DNA from: Chinchilla lanigera
Lineage: Eukaryota; Chordata; Mammalia; Rodentia; Chinchillidae
Direction: 5' to 3'
DNA: 64,000 nt
Assembly: GCF_000276665.1 (NCBI RefSeq)
Contig: NW_004955438.1
Coordinates: forward strand, 12,663,533-12,727,532
Shown here: positions 35,073-61,245 of the stretch, one piece after another
How positions within the stretch are numbered: position 1 is the first letter of the stretch
Layout: each line of letters begins with the position of its first letter
Program-made: the position numbers and the translations under genes
The notes under the pieces: model-generated
Database searches by the model: none
What the model was told of the DNA's origin: nothing
The model's input: the letters and a program-made list of their open reading frames with translations, nothing else

Positions 35073-35834
35073 AATGCCTCCTCCTCTGTTTGCACACACT
35101 TAACCCTTCCTTCCAGCCACTTTCTGAAGCAGCGCTGGCAGTCCTCTTTCGTGTCTTTATGAGGTGTGATAAAAAATACAGTGAATGCTGCTGCTGAGTG
35201 CCATCCAATAGAAAGGCAGGTTTATAAAAACGTTACAGTGTGTCCTCATCCACCTTATTCACCAGATCTGGCATGGAGCCACTCTGGCTCTTCCCCAAAG
35301 GGAAAATAAATAGCCACAAAAAAGGTTTTGAATTGACTCAGGACATTGAAGCAGCCACAACAGTGCAACTACAGACCCTCACTCACGAAACAGGACGTCA
35401 GAACTCTTCAGAAAGGGGTAAGAATAACAGATAAGTGTGTTCGGGGTGGGGGGAGTTTTGAGGGGCTTTCATGGCAATGTGTCATGGCAATAAATTTATT
35501 TTTATTTAAACATTCACCATATGTTCCAATCATACTTTGCATAAGTCCACACTCACAAGTCTCTGGCAAATGGATCATTTGAAGCTATTTAAGCTTCTAA
35601 TGAAATGTAGGTGCTAACTCTGAAACGTGTCAAGGAATACATAATTTTGCAAAATATTTTTGTGGGTGCACAAGGGAGACGTGTTTGAAGATCCTGCTCC
35701 TCTCCACCAATAGATTCTAAATTTTGTAGGGCTATGTGACCAATAAATTGGTGCACAGCATAAAGGAATCAGTAAGAGTTTGTATACTAAAATAATAATG
35801 ATGATGATAATAATGGCTAGACAATTGCCCAATG

Positions 35835-35990
35835 CTGGAAATTGTTCTGAGCACTTTGCACTAATCCTCAAGCCATGGTACTCTGAGGAAGGAACTATTA
35901 AGGTCCCTGTTCACAAATGACAGAAAAGAGGCAAAAGGGGCCGAATGACTGACCTGAGATGACACAGCTCACTGGCGACAAATCTAAGAA
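35835..35990 (-). mobile_element. MIR SINE fragment (minus)
   Basis: 'attgttctgagcactttgc', 'gaaaagaggcaaaaggggc' and 'gatgacacagctcactggc' follow the reverse-complement MIR/L2 order. Confidence 0.55.
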
Positions 35991-36019
35991 AAAGGCTTGG
36001 CTGTGGGGGCCTTGTTCTC

Positions 36020-36310
36020 AGACATGGACTGACTGCCTATTTGTTCATATTTTTATTTTATTTTTTGTTATGCATAAAAACATGAAAATCGTACATATTA
36101 ATGGGTACCCTGTGATATTTCAGCACACGGATATGTTGTGTAATGCTCCAATCAGGTGAGCACATCTGTCTCCTCAAACAATCATTTCTGTATGGGGAAA
36201 ATACTCAGAGTCCTTTCTCCTGGCTTTCTGAAATGCGCAGCATATAATTGCTATGTTCAGCGCACCAGCACTCCTGGGTCCTAGCCAACGACAGCCCGGT
36301 ACCCACCGGT
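36020..36310. mobile_element. LINE-1 fragment
   Basis: 'cgtacatattaatgggtac', 'cctgtgatatttcagcaca' and 'cctcaaacaatcatttctg' match a familiar old-L1 3' segment. Confidence 0.75.
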
Positions 36311-36356
36311 CTACCTTTCCCCGCCTCTTCCTCCCCGTAACAAAAGTTCCGGGAGC

Positions 36357-36435
36357 TGAGGCTGTTGCTCAGCGGTAGAGTACAGAGCATGCATGCGGCC
36401 CCAAGTTTGATGCCAGCGCCAAAACAAAACAAAGA
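36357..36435 (+). mobile_element. ID SINE (plus, diverged)
   Basis: 'gctgaggctgttgctcagc', 'ggtagagtacagagcatgc' and 'aagtttgatgccagcgcc', with a CAAAA tail. Confidence 0.8.
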
Positions 36436-36654
36436 ACTATCCCATGAAAAGACATCTTGATGACTTCTTCCAACGCGCCCTCCGGCCACCAGGAGGTGTC
36501 TACTCTGCTGTAGACAGCTGCCCATAACCCTGGATCACAAGCCTCAGTATTGTTGAAGATGTTTGTTTAAAATGCAGGTGCCAGAGCACCTCCCTATCTC
36601 TGGAAGACAGCCCCAGAAGCTGCCTTTTCGTTGTTTGTTTGGTTGATCAGTTTT

Positions 36655-36770
36655 GTTTTTTTGAGACGGGACCTCACTATGTAGCCCAGGCTACTCAACT
36701 CTTGGTGATCTTCCTGCCTCAGCCTGCCTAGTGCTGGGATTACAGGGGTGCACCAGCATACCTGGCTCAG
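36655..36770 (-). mobile_element. B1-like SINE (minus)
   Basis: 'tttttgagacgggacctca', 'tagcccaggctactcaact' and 'gtgctgggattacaggggt'. Confidence 0.9.
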
Positions 36771-36904
36771 AAGCTGCCTTTTGAGGTTGAGAACGGGCTG
36801 CTTTCCCTCAAAACAAGACTTCTGTCCACCTTTGGCCTCCATCCTGTCTCAGCCACCTTTCCATCTACTTTTACAAATCCCACTGAACATCAGAAAATAG
36901 TATA

Positions 36905-37030
36905 TTGTCCTTCTCCCCTGGCCTGTTATCCCATTATACAGATGAGAAAACAGAATGAGCTGGGTTTCTGCTGTTGCCAAAGTCCCACAACTGGAACTGG
37001 GCTTGGGTCTGAGAATCCTGCCCTTTACTC
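36905..37030 (-). mobile_element. MIR SINE fragment (minus)
   Basis: 'cccattatacagatgagaa', 'aacagaatgagctgggttt' and 'ccaaagtcccacaactgga'. Confidence 0.6.
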
Positions 37031-37594
37031 CTACCCCATATCTCTGCCAGGCTCAGCGACATTTCTCTACAGCTGGATGTTGGCCAAACAGCATCCTTCC
37101 CCAAACTAGGTCCTCCACTGTTTTCACCTGACTTATGAACTTCTCATAGCTTTGACCCCTTTTGGCCACCGTATCAACTCAGCCAACACTGTGCCCAGCG
37201 AGAAGAGCTCTGCGATCGCTTCTGGCGCTGAGGATGCTGGGACTCAACTCTGGCCTCCTTGAAGCTGTGGCATCAGCCAGGCTGGGCCAGGGCATCAGGA
37301 GCCACTCAGAACATCTGGGGTTACTTACGGCAGGTAACAAGGGGTGAGTGCAAATGCAGCCAGCCTGAGATGAAACTGGCAGGAACAGAGGTTTGTTGCT
37401 AGAGCCCCTCCCATGCACGGCCTATCAGTCCAAGCAAGCCAGAGCCACAGGGGACATGAGGCTGCTGCCCAGGTGCCCAAGGCCAACATGTAGAAATCCG
37501 GCTCCTCCTACCAGAGCTACCTGCTGACATAACGCAGTTCACACAGGAGCAGGGGAAGGGGAATGTCTGACATAGGAAGAAACTGAGGCACAGA
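37031..37594. other. Intergenic stretch with no supported gene
   Basis: Short frames only; nothing recognised. Confidence 0.5.
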
Positions 37595-38119
37595 GTGGCT
37601 ACAAAAATGCCTCCCCAAAAGATATCCAGGTCCTACTCTCTCGAAAGTGCATGTTAGCTTTCACATCAAGAGGGGATGGAAGTTGCAGATGGCTATCATC
37701 AGCTGACCTTCAGGAGGGAGATAGCACAGGTTGTATGAGCGGGCTGAATGGGATCACCAGGGTCCTTGAAAGTGGACGAGTGAGGCAAAAGAGCAGCTAT
37801 GAGAGCAGAGGGGTCAGGGAGGGTGACCTCAGCTTTGAAGATGGAAAACAGGGAACACAAGAATTCCCCCCATCTTGTCTAGTGAAACTCTGTATCATCT
37901 CTAGTGGTTTCTTTAATAATTATTTTTTTTCTTCTCCTTAATGGTTTGATCAATCTTCCATCCTTACAACCTGTAATCTGAGCAACTTCATTGACGATAA
38001 CAATATGTGATATAACAACCACTGTTAATTCCTATTATTTTATTTTGAAACCCTGTATTATTTTTAATATTCTTGCTTTGTTTTGTTTATGCCTGTGATG
38101 TTGGCATTTTGCTATTGTT

Positions 38120-38158
<39 letters not shown>

Positions 38159-38410
38159 ACTCTCTTCAAAAAAAAAAAGAAAGAAAAAAGAAAGGCATGC
38201 AGGCGACCCCTAGAGGCTGCAGACGGCATGGACGTGGACGCTCCTCCTAAGAACACAGGCCTGCGGTGCTGATTTTAGACCAGGGACATCTGAGTGGGAA
38301 GTCTAACCTGCACAACCTTAAGAGAATAAATTTGCGTGCTTTCAAGCCATTACATTTGTGGTCAGTTCTTACAGCTGCAATAGGGAACCAATACAGCTAA
38401 TAAGGATGGA
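37595..38410 (+). mobile_element. Ancient LTR-type repeat (plus), interrupted
   Basis: 'ccccaaaagatatccaggt', 'ggatcaccagggtccttga' and the end 'gagaataaatttgcgtgct...gctgcaatagggaaccaata' match the order of a widespread MaLR-like mammalian LTR. About 37,920-38,200 is foreign to it and ends in the poly-T/poly-A stretch. Confidence 0.6.
38122..38198. repeat. T34 tract followed by an A-rich tract
   Basis: 34 T, a 16-bp spacer ('actactctcttc...'), then A12 and AAAG-type units. The two arms can pair to form a hairpin. Confidence 0.9.
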
Positions 38411-38519
38411 GTCCAGACTCAGCCTGAGGTAGTCTAGTGCCGAATCTGTTCTTCTCATTACTGGGTTATTGCTTCATCTCCAGCCCCTTAGCGTCCACTG
38501 GAAGTTGTGTCTGTTTCTG

Positions 38520-38895
38520 ACTTCACTACGTGGGGTCTCTAGTTTCCATCCCTGACAGCTCCTACCTCAGTGCCTTTGTACTGCCTGGTCCCTCTATCTA
38601 GAAAGTGCTTTCCCCTGTCTAACTAGCTCACTCCTTGTCCTTAAGGTTCTTGCTCAGGTACTATCCTATTTAAAGTTAGAATCAAAAATAAATAAATAAC
38701 ATTAGAAGCACCCCTCCCCCCAAAACCACATGCTTCTTAACCTGTTTAATTTTCCCTGTGGTATTTATTGCCATGTGGCATATTATATATTTTACTTCTA
38801 TATTTACTTGTTCATTATAAAATCCACTAGGGAAAGAACTTTTTGTCTACCTGATTATTGCAGTATCCCCGAGCCCTTGAGGAGAGCCTAGAGCA
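38520..38895 (+). mobile_element. L2 LINE 3' end (plus)
   Basis: 'tagaaagtgctttcccctg', 'tggcatattatatatttta' and 'gcagtatccccgagccctt' appear in L2 3' order. Confidence 0.7.
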
Positions 38896-39091
38896 CTCAG
38901 AAGTTTTTCACTTTGTGAGTCTTGAGGCAGAATAAAGAGGTCTCAACTAGGCATTGATGGAAAAGTAGAACATTGAAGGTAACAAAGGTAAAATGACAAG
39001 AGCTGAGTGGGGATGAGTGAGGGAGAGAAAATGAGAGGTTCTCATTCTCTTGGCTTGGGTCTCTGTATGGTGGAATTAGCCAGGAGAGATT

Positions 39092-39178
39092 TTTTTTTTT
39101 TTCTGGTACTGGGAATTGAACTCATGACGTCGCAGTTGCCAGGCATGTGTTGTGACACTGAACTAAACCCCCACGCCC
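39092..39178 (-). mobile_element. Young ID SINE (minus) with a perfect 15-bp target duplication
   Basis: The poly-T start, 'ctggtactgggaattgaac' and 'gttgccaggcatgtgttgt' give the ID. TAGCCAGGAGAGATT is present at 39,077-39,091 and 39,179-39,193. Confidence 0.95.
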
Positions 39179-39724
39179 TAGCCAGGAGAGATTATACGTG
39201 AGTTGAACGGATCCTTAAGGAAGACACTAAGTTCAGTTTGGGCACCTCTAGGACAACATGTACAATCAATCATGTGTTTCTTACTGACAGAGATGCATTC
39301 TGGGAAATGCATCATTAGGTGTTGTGGGTGGGAATCTCATCAAGTGCACTTACACAGACTAAGAAGGCTATGATGTCACTAGGCAACATACTCTTAAGGG
39401 ACTGGCATCCTATACTCATCTGTCATTGACCAAAACATTATGCTACATTATGCTATATACATACACAAGTGTGGGGCTACAGAGGCACAGGAAGAAAAAT
39501 AGACATGCACATGTGTGCACATACACAGTCACTCAAGCATAAGCATGTGCATAAACACACATACAATATATACATTAATAAAACATGTGTACATTATTGC
39601 CAACACATGAGATTTAATACTGTGTTTAAATTCCTGCATATTTGAAAGAGAGGCTAGGCAATTTTTTCTTAATTTTTATTTTTAAAATTTATTTATTATT
39701 ATTATTATTCTTGGATTTTTTTAT

Positions 39725-39806
39725 GTATGTGGTGCTGGGAATTGAACCTAGGACCTTGTGCATGCAAGGCAAGAGCTCTACCACTAAGCCACATCCCCAG
39801 CCCCAA
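39725..39806 (-). mobile_element. ID SINE (minus)
   Basis: 'gtggtgctgggaattgaac', 'gtgcatgcaaggcaagagc' and 'accactaagccacatcccc'. Confidence 0.9.
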
Positions 39807-39809
39807 GTT

Positions 39810-40530
39810 TTTTAAAAAACACGTTAATTCCACATGTAAGAAAGATGGCTATTCATAATCTCTCCCAGCTCTACCATCCTAAGACAAAAGGACATCCTGG
39901 GCAGGTCAGTCCCTGGGGTTCCTCTCTAAGAGAGTCCAGGGAACCAATATAAGGTAGAGAAAATGAAAGACAGCAGAAAAGCTAAGCAGATCTACATCAC
40001 GAACAGCCAGGAGAGAGCAAGGAGAGGCTAGGAAGACTGCCAGGCACTTGACACTAAGAAAGGTCGGAAGTTGCAGGCAAGAAAGGAGAGCTCCAGGGGT
40101 GGCTGTCGCTGGTGGAGAGTATCAAGAGTGTCAGCCACAGGAAGAAAAGAGGTGAGCGGGTTTGCTGTACCTGAAGGCACTGCCACCTGCTGCACGTCCT
40201 CTGGGATTTAAATCTTACATTTTGGTTGCCATCTCTTAGGAGCCCAGTACGTAGTTCTTTGGTTCTACACAGACCACCTGGTCATCCTGTGCAACACTGG
40301 CATGGCCTTCAGCATCAGCGAAGGGGTTGCTGTCTCTTCCCTGTCCTGCTGTTCGATTTCGTGTATCATATAGACTAGATGCCAGATGTTACGGGAGGTT
40401 GACAGGGGTAAGTTGGTAAGAATCCTGAGATGTCACACATTGTTACAGACCAAAGAAAGGAGACAAAAAATATATATGGGTAAGAGAAATTCATTCTAAC
40501 TCACAGCTTCACGCTAAATCAGTGAACTAA
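39810..40530. other. Intergenic stretch with no supported gene
   Basis: Nothing recognised. Confidence 0.45.
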
Positions 40531-40534
40531 AAAA

Positions 40535-40722
40535 CAGTTCCAGGTGGGCATGGTGGCATGTGCCTATAATCTCAACAGTCTGGGAGATTGGGCAGGAGGA
40601 TTTCAAGTTGCAGCCCAGCCTGAGAAACTTAGTAAGATTCTGTCCAAAAAAAAAAAAAAAAGAGCTGGGGATGTAGCTCAGTGAAGGTTCTGAGTTTAGT
40701 CCACAAGTACCACAAAAATCCA
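40535..40722 (+). mobile_element. B1-ID composite SINE (plus)
   Basis: The B1 part ('ggtgggcatggtggcatgt', 'gggcaggaggatttcaagt') ends in A16. Directly after it comes an ID part ('gctggggatgtagctcagt') and 'gtccacaagtaccac'. Confidence 0.85.
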
Positions 40723-40760
40723 AACCAAACACACAAACAAAAGAGCTCTATATTGTTTTC

Positions 40761-40832
40761 TTATATGCTGAAGATCACCTATCAAGGTCTCATCACTTAT
40801 ATGCTGAAGATCACCTATCAAGGTCTCATCAC
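40761..40832. repeat. Perfect 36-bp tandem duplication
   Basis: The 36-bp unit beginning 'ttatatgctgaagatcacct' at 40,761 is repeated without change at 40,797. Confidence 0.95.
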
Positions 40833-40839
40833 TTCTACT

Positions 40840-41740
40840 TTTAGGACCAACCAACCAAAAAGCAGCAAAAATTTCTCTTCACGGTTGAACTTTCTATCCC
40901 AGGACTTTTCCTGCCCCTCTTATCCACAGTCAGGGTAGCTCAGTGTAAATGAGTTATGTTTCTACTCCCCAAAATTTTGTCATAAAACACGCCGGCCTTT
41001 TCAGTCTGGTGGACATTTTCCAACTGCTGTCTGAACATGCTGCTGGTGAGGCAGAGAACTTATTATAGGATTGGTCCTCTTTACCTTTGACCAGCATCCT
41101 AAACTCAAACACTTTTTTTCAAACATGGTCTCAAAAGTCTGATTTAACAACTGTTTTAGCAGTGATAGACAGGAAGGAGTGTATGTGTTGTGTGTGAAAT
41201 AAGTGAAATCTTTTTAGTGTTTCACAACTAAAATCCCTAAATTAACTGCAGCATTTTTTGAGCACCTGCTGATGGAAGTTTCCAGACACAGAAAGGATCA
41301 CTGAATCCTGGTGGATATGGGAAATGGTGATCTTTACCAACTAATTCAAGATGAGGAATTTCTAGAACATTTGACACAAGTCAACGGTTGTCGAAGAAAA
41401 CAGGTTTAGACAACTCATTACACAGATACCCTCAAGTGTGCAAGTTAATTCCAGAAAACAAAAAAGTGTTTGCGCAAAGATGTATGTCAATTTAGCAGCT
41501 CCAAGTGCCACTCCAGTTGTTGGAGCTGTAATTTCTTTCCAGTTATTACACTTAATGTAAATAATATTTTTATATCTTATATCGCAATTGTTTCCATTCG
41601 TTCACAGTTAAACTCATTAAATTATTGGCAAAAACTTAATAAGCGCGTTAAATTTTTTTTCAGCTAAAATAGTTCTAAGATTCACATCATCAGTTATAAC
41701 GCGGTGCCAACCGAGCCATACAGTCATCTAGGGCACAAGT
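40840..41740. other. PSMC1 upstream region
   Basis: AT-rich sequence between the last SINE and the CpG island. No gene or recent repeat is recognised. It probably contains distal promoter sequence, but I see no specific element. Confidence 0.4.
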
Positions 41741-41779
41741 TCATCCGCGTAGATTTGGCCCCTTTCGGCTACCGTAGTG

Positions 41780-41859
41780 TTCGTCAGCAACTTCCGCTTC
41801 TGACGTGCGCCGCGAGAAGTGCACTTCCGGCAGCGGGTTCCTAGAGCGGCCGAGGCAAG

Positions 41860-41862
<3 letters not shown>
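41780..41862 (+). promoter_or_regulatory. PSMC1: PSMC1 core promoter and 5'UTR region
   Basis: TATA-less and GC-rich, immediately upstream of the start codon. Visible motifs are a CRE-like TGACGTGC (41,801-41,808), ETS-type cores CTTCCG at 41,791 and ACTTCCGG at 41,823, and a YY1-like CAAGATGG over the start codon (41,856-41,863). This set is typical of housekeeping promoters. The transcription start is inferred to lie within roughly 41,790-41,840; no direct evidence is available from sequence. Confidence 0.75.
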
Positions 41863-57291
<15,429 letters not shown>

Positions 57292-57520
57292 TGAGCCACA
57301 GCTGCCTTCAGGCACGTCACTGGGACTTTTCTCAACCCCTGGGAAGGATGAGGTTTGGGAAGGTGCCCTGAAGGAGACTGTGTTACATTTGATTCTCATT
57401 GGCAAAACATGGCATGTCTTTTCCAGTATGACGTGTAGGGTGCCTGCTGGATGGCCTTTATCTGTGGTCATTGTGCTGCTTGCTCTTTGCTTCCCAATAA
57501 AATGAGCTCTTTCACAAACG
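57292..57520 (+). other. PSMC1: PSMC1 3'UTR
   Basis: A short 3'UTR of about 230 bases from the stop to the expected cleavage site just after the AATAAA at 57,496. The cleavage point is inferred. Confidence 0.8.
57496..57501 (+). terminator. PSMC1: PSMC1 poly(A) signal AATAAA
   Basis: Canonical AATAAA 205 bases after the stop codon, followed by a GT-rich stretch (57,520-57,535) suited to cleavage factor binding. Confidence 0.88.
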
Positions 57521-58098
57521 GTCCGTCTGTGGTCTCCACACCTGCCTCAGCAGCAGTCAGGAGGAGCCCACACTTCAGTGGCCGTTCACTCCTGCTTAGT
57601 ACTCCCAGAGTTGGTGGTACCAGTCATGGTGGTAGCCACATAGTACTGTTGTCAAGGAGAAGGAAATAGCTTTCCTCTGTGGTGCATGCAGGTTCTTGGC
57701 ACTTGGGGGACGTAAGTACTGATATTCCCAGAGACTAAGGCAGTGATAGTGAACTTCTTAGAGCTTTCAGTGATACAGCCTGCTGTGGCATGCATCCATA
57801 GATTCACTGCCACTGCAGTAAAGGTTCCTAAAAGGAAACTCGGGGCTGGAGCATCTCATACCATCCTTGCCTGTCCTTGTTCTTGGGCTCAGGAACCTCA
57901 TCGTTTTCAAGTGTTAAAAAAACACAGAGCTTCCTCCTCCCTCTCTGTATTTGCTTTCTAAATAAATTGCTCCTTTCTAGTTGGATCTCCTTCCATTAGG
58001 TGGAGCAGATTAAGGTAAGCACCCACCTGGCATGGTGGCTTGGGTAAAGAAATAATACTTTTCTAGTCACAGACTTAGCTCAAAACAAGACAGATTTG

Positions 58099-58215
58099 CA
58101 GCTGTGCATGGTGGCATTTAAAGTCCCAGAACTGAGGGAGGCTTAGGCAGGAAGATTATAAGTTCAAGGCCAATGTGGACTACCACAGGCTAAGAGCCTG
58201 CCTCAGGAACAGTAC
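58099..58215 (+). mobile_element. B1-like SINE (plus, diverged)
   Basis: 'gctgtgcatggtggcattt', 'gaggcttaggcaggaagat' and 'ataagttcaaggccaatgt'. Confidence 0.75.
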
Positions 58216-60114
58216 AGATTTATCCCAGGTCTGACAGGTCAAAAGTCTAGCCCTGGTTTAGGGGATAAAATCACAGTGTTGGCAAGACTACATTCCTTTC
58301 TTACAGGCTCTAAAACAGGGTCCATCTCCTTATCATGGGGCTTTACTGGCAGAACTGTTGGAGATGTAGGACTAAGGTCTTTCCTTGCAGGCCTCCCGGT
58401 TGGTAAAGTTCTCTATCCTCAGAGCATCAGCAGCTCAAGGCCAGCAAAGCTGTGACTCTCTCCTGGCAGTTCTTCTGTCTTCACGTCTCTAGCTCATCTA
58501 CCTCCTTTTGTACTTGAAATGAACCCTTGTGATTATACTGGGCTCACCCAGGTAGTCCAGGATAACAAAGACAGTTTCTGTTTACAAAGTTCTTTTTGCC
58601 GTTTAACAGTCACAGGTCCCAGCACTTCGGTGTGGATATCTTTGGTGAACCACTGCCTACCACAGAGGAAATCCGAACACAAGGAGCCTAGTGCAGGAAG
58701 GGGACAGTGGGGCTGTAGGGGCATCCACCCCAGCAGAGGGAACCGCGTCACCCGGCGGGGCGGGGCAGCGCAGCATGGGGACCCGGCGTGGACAGCACCC
58801 AGCTGGGGCGCTGGGGCTCAAGGAGAGGGAGAAGGCTGTACGGGCAAAGATGACTGACCACACAAGGAGAGCTGGTGTGTGGTGGGGAGGTGGGGGGCAT
58901 GCATGAAAGGGCAGCCTGATGACTACTAGGACCCATACAGGTAGAAACAGGTAGCAGCAGTGGGAGGCTGGTCCTAAGTGGTCACATAGTAAGAACGGCG
59001 GGAGTAGTACTCACTGAGTTACAGATGAAATAAGGAAAGAAAAAAACAAGTTTGTCACTGAGAATGTGGATATGCCAGCAGCAAGGGGCATCTACACCCA
59101 CATCTTTGCTCCTATCACTCTCCACAAGAAGCCAGAGCTCAGCAGGGAAGATACAAGATGAATCTGAAACACATTTTGGCAGAAAGCAAGGGAGTGGCCA
59201 GAAAATGAGTGGGACCTGTCCAGAAGACACACAGGCCTACCTGACGGTGCTTGCCAAATCTGACAATCTGAGTATCAAAATAGCGAACATTAGTGGAATA
59301 CAGTCCTTTAAACAAAACAGGAATTAAACTCACATTCATAAGGAACGGGATAGTTTCAAAGTATCTCCCTATAAAACACTTTTCTATTAGACCCAGCTTC
59401 GCAGTGGAGAAGTCCAGCAGACACTGTCTTAGTGATCAAAATGAGCCGTCAGTAACGGGTATCTTGGAAGTACATGGCACACAAGAGGCCTCACCACTGA
59501 CATTCTGGGCCAAGATGCGCTGCCTAGGTTCACCTGAGGAAACACCAGTAAACACAAACTGAAGACACACAACGAAGTCAAGCTAATGCTTCCAGCCTGG
59601 AGACCAGAGACATGAAAACCAAATGCAACTTACGATCCTGAACTCAATCCATTTCCTTCAGGAGACAAGAGGACAACTGGTGAAGCCTAGGGCTGGAAAA
59701 ATAGTACTGTCACATTGTGCACTGTCACGTAGGGAACTCAGCAACTTGCTTCTAAATAGTTCAGGAGAGAAGTCATTTGTAATGTACAATTGCCTCTTGG
59801 TATCCACAGGTTTCAACCAACTATGGTCAAAAATATTCTGGGAAAAACATTGCCGCTGCACTGAGTATGTAGACCTTCTTTGTCATTACTCCCATACACT
59901 GTAGTATAATAAGTAAACAGCATTTACAGGGCATTATCTCTTGTAAGCAGTATACAGGTGGCTTATAGTACATGGAAGATGTGCATAGATTATATGCAAA
60001 TGTATGCCACTGTATGTAAGAGGCTTGAGCATGCCTGGATTGTGGAATTTTCAAGGGATTCTGGAACCAACTCCCCCTGGATAGATACAAAGAAATAACT
60101 GTACTTAAAACTTT

Positions 60115-60200
60115 TCTGGTGCCAGGGATGTAGCAGTGGCACAGTGCCTTCCTGGCAAGCACAAGGTCCTGAGTTTGATTCCCGGACAAAAAAAAAGTTA
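60115..60200 (+). mobile_element. ID SINE (plus)
   Basis: 'tggtgccagggatgtagca', 'ttcctggcaagcacaaggt' and 'gtttgattcccggac', with A9. Confidence 0.85.
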
Positions 60201-61119
60201 AGAACTTCTCTGTAAATTTCAGATTAAGAAACGCACATAGCACACCCGTATTTCCTCTTCCTCCTTGATAATCTTCAGGTCCTTCCTTCTACCCATAGGG
60301 AGTCTCCCTTGGGTCAGCTGTACAAAGATACCCAAAGCAAAGGCCAGTGCCGCAGCTGGCAGGGTAGAGGGAGGTGGTTAGGGTCAAGCCTGAAATGCGC
60401 TCCACCTCCACCATTCCAGCTGCTGCTCCACTTTACGTGTTGACCAAAATAATGCTGAAGTTAACATTCCTACAGATGGTCACCCAGGCCCAGAGTGCCA
60501 CGCGCTGGGGACACAGGACTGAAGTGCTTGGGTAACAGGGATGCCCACAACAGTCTTCCCTGGCTTCTCCCGCCTGGTGAGCAAGGCAGGGACAACCCTC
60601 CCGCCTGTGGAAAGGCAGTGGCTGGCTGAGGCCCTTCCTCAGTACTGTTTTAGGGGCACTCAATGCTCTCGCTGTAGCAGTTGGCCTTTCCCGGAAACTA
60701 GCATGTCATTTTTTAATGAAAAATGAGGAGTATGTGTATGATGAGCAGCAGGAAGCAGAGGGGCCTCCTACCCAGACACAGTAGAGAGTGCACCTCCCGG
60801 CTCCTCCTCCTTCCCAAGACCCAGTAACCCAGTGTTGGCCGGGCCGACCCCGGGGGTCAGATGTGGTCAGCCATTCCCTCAGGAAGCAGCCAGCACTCCT
60901 GATAAATGCAACAGCAGTGGTCTGACTGCCACGGATGATTTTAAAACCCCTCTCTGCCCACCAGGTTTACTGTTGTTCTTGGAAGGAAACTGATCACCTT
61001 TCAAACACAAGTCTAACAATCTTTTAACCAAGCTTTGTAAAAAAGTATTTTTTATAGTACTGAAGATTAACACAATGAGTTGCCCCCTACACACACACTC
61101 CCACACGCCCTTTCTGTTC

Positions 61120-61245
61120 ATTTTTTTGAGGCAGAGTCTTGCTAAGTCAAGTTGCCCAGGCTGGTCTCAAACTTGCGGTCCTTCTGATTCAGCCTCCTGG
61201 AGAGCTGGAATGACAAGCATGAGCTACCTTGCCTGGTTCAAAGAG
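61120..61245 (-). mobile_element. B1-like SINE (minus)
   Basis: 'ttttttgaggcagagtctt', 'cccaggctggtctcaaact' and 'gcatgagctaccttgcctg'. Confidence 0.87.

Larger units (their letters stand above)
34650..35535 (+). pseudogene. Degenerate mariner copy carrying two inserted B1 SINEs
   Basis: Mariner-end-like sequence at about 34,655 ('gtgatcaaaataagcagcg') and 35,515 ('aacattcaccatatgttcc') brackets two B1 insertions. A plus-strand frame at 35,240-35,434 retains an LWLFPKGK segment and a GFELTQDIEA segment comparable to the mariner remnant at 30,614-30,883. A second end-like word at 35,166 ('gtgataaaaaatacagtga') suggests two nested or tandem copies. Confidence 0.6.

Noticed and set aside
1..41700. 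Search for KCNK13 exons, the gene expected upstream of PSMC1
   Set aside because: No two-pore potassium channel coding sequence or other conserved exon was recognised. The gene is probably outside the window.
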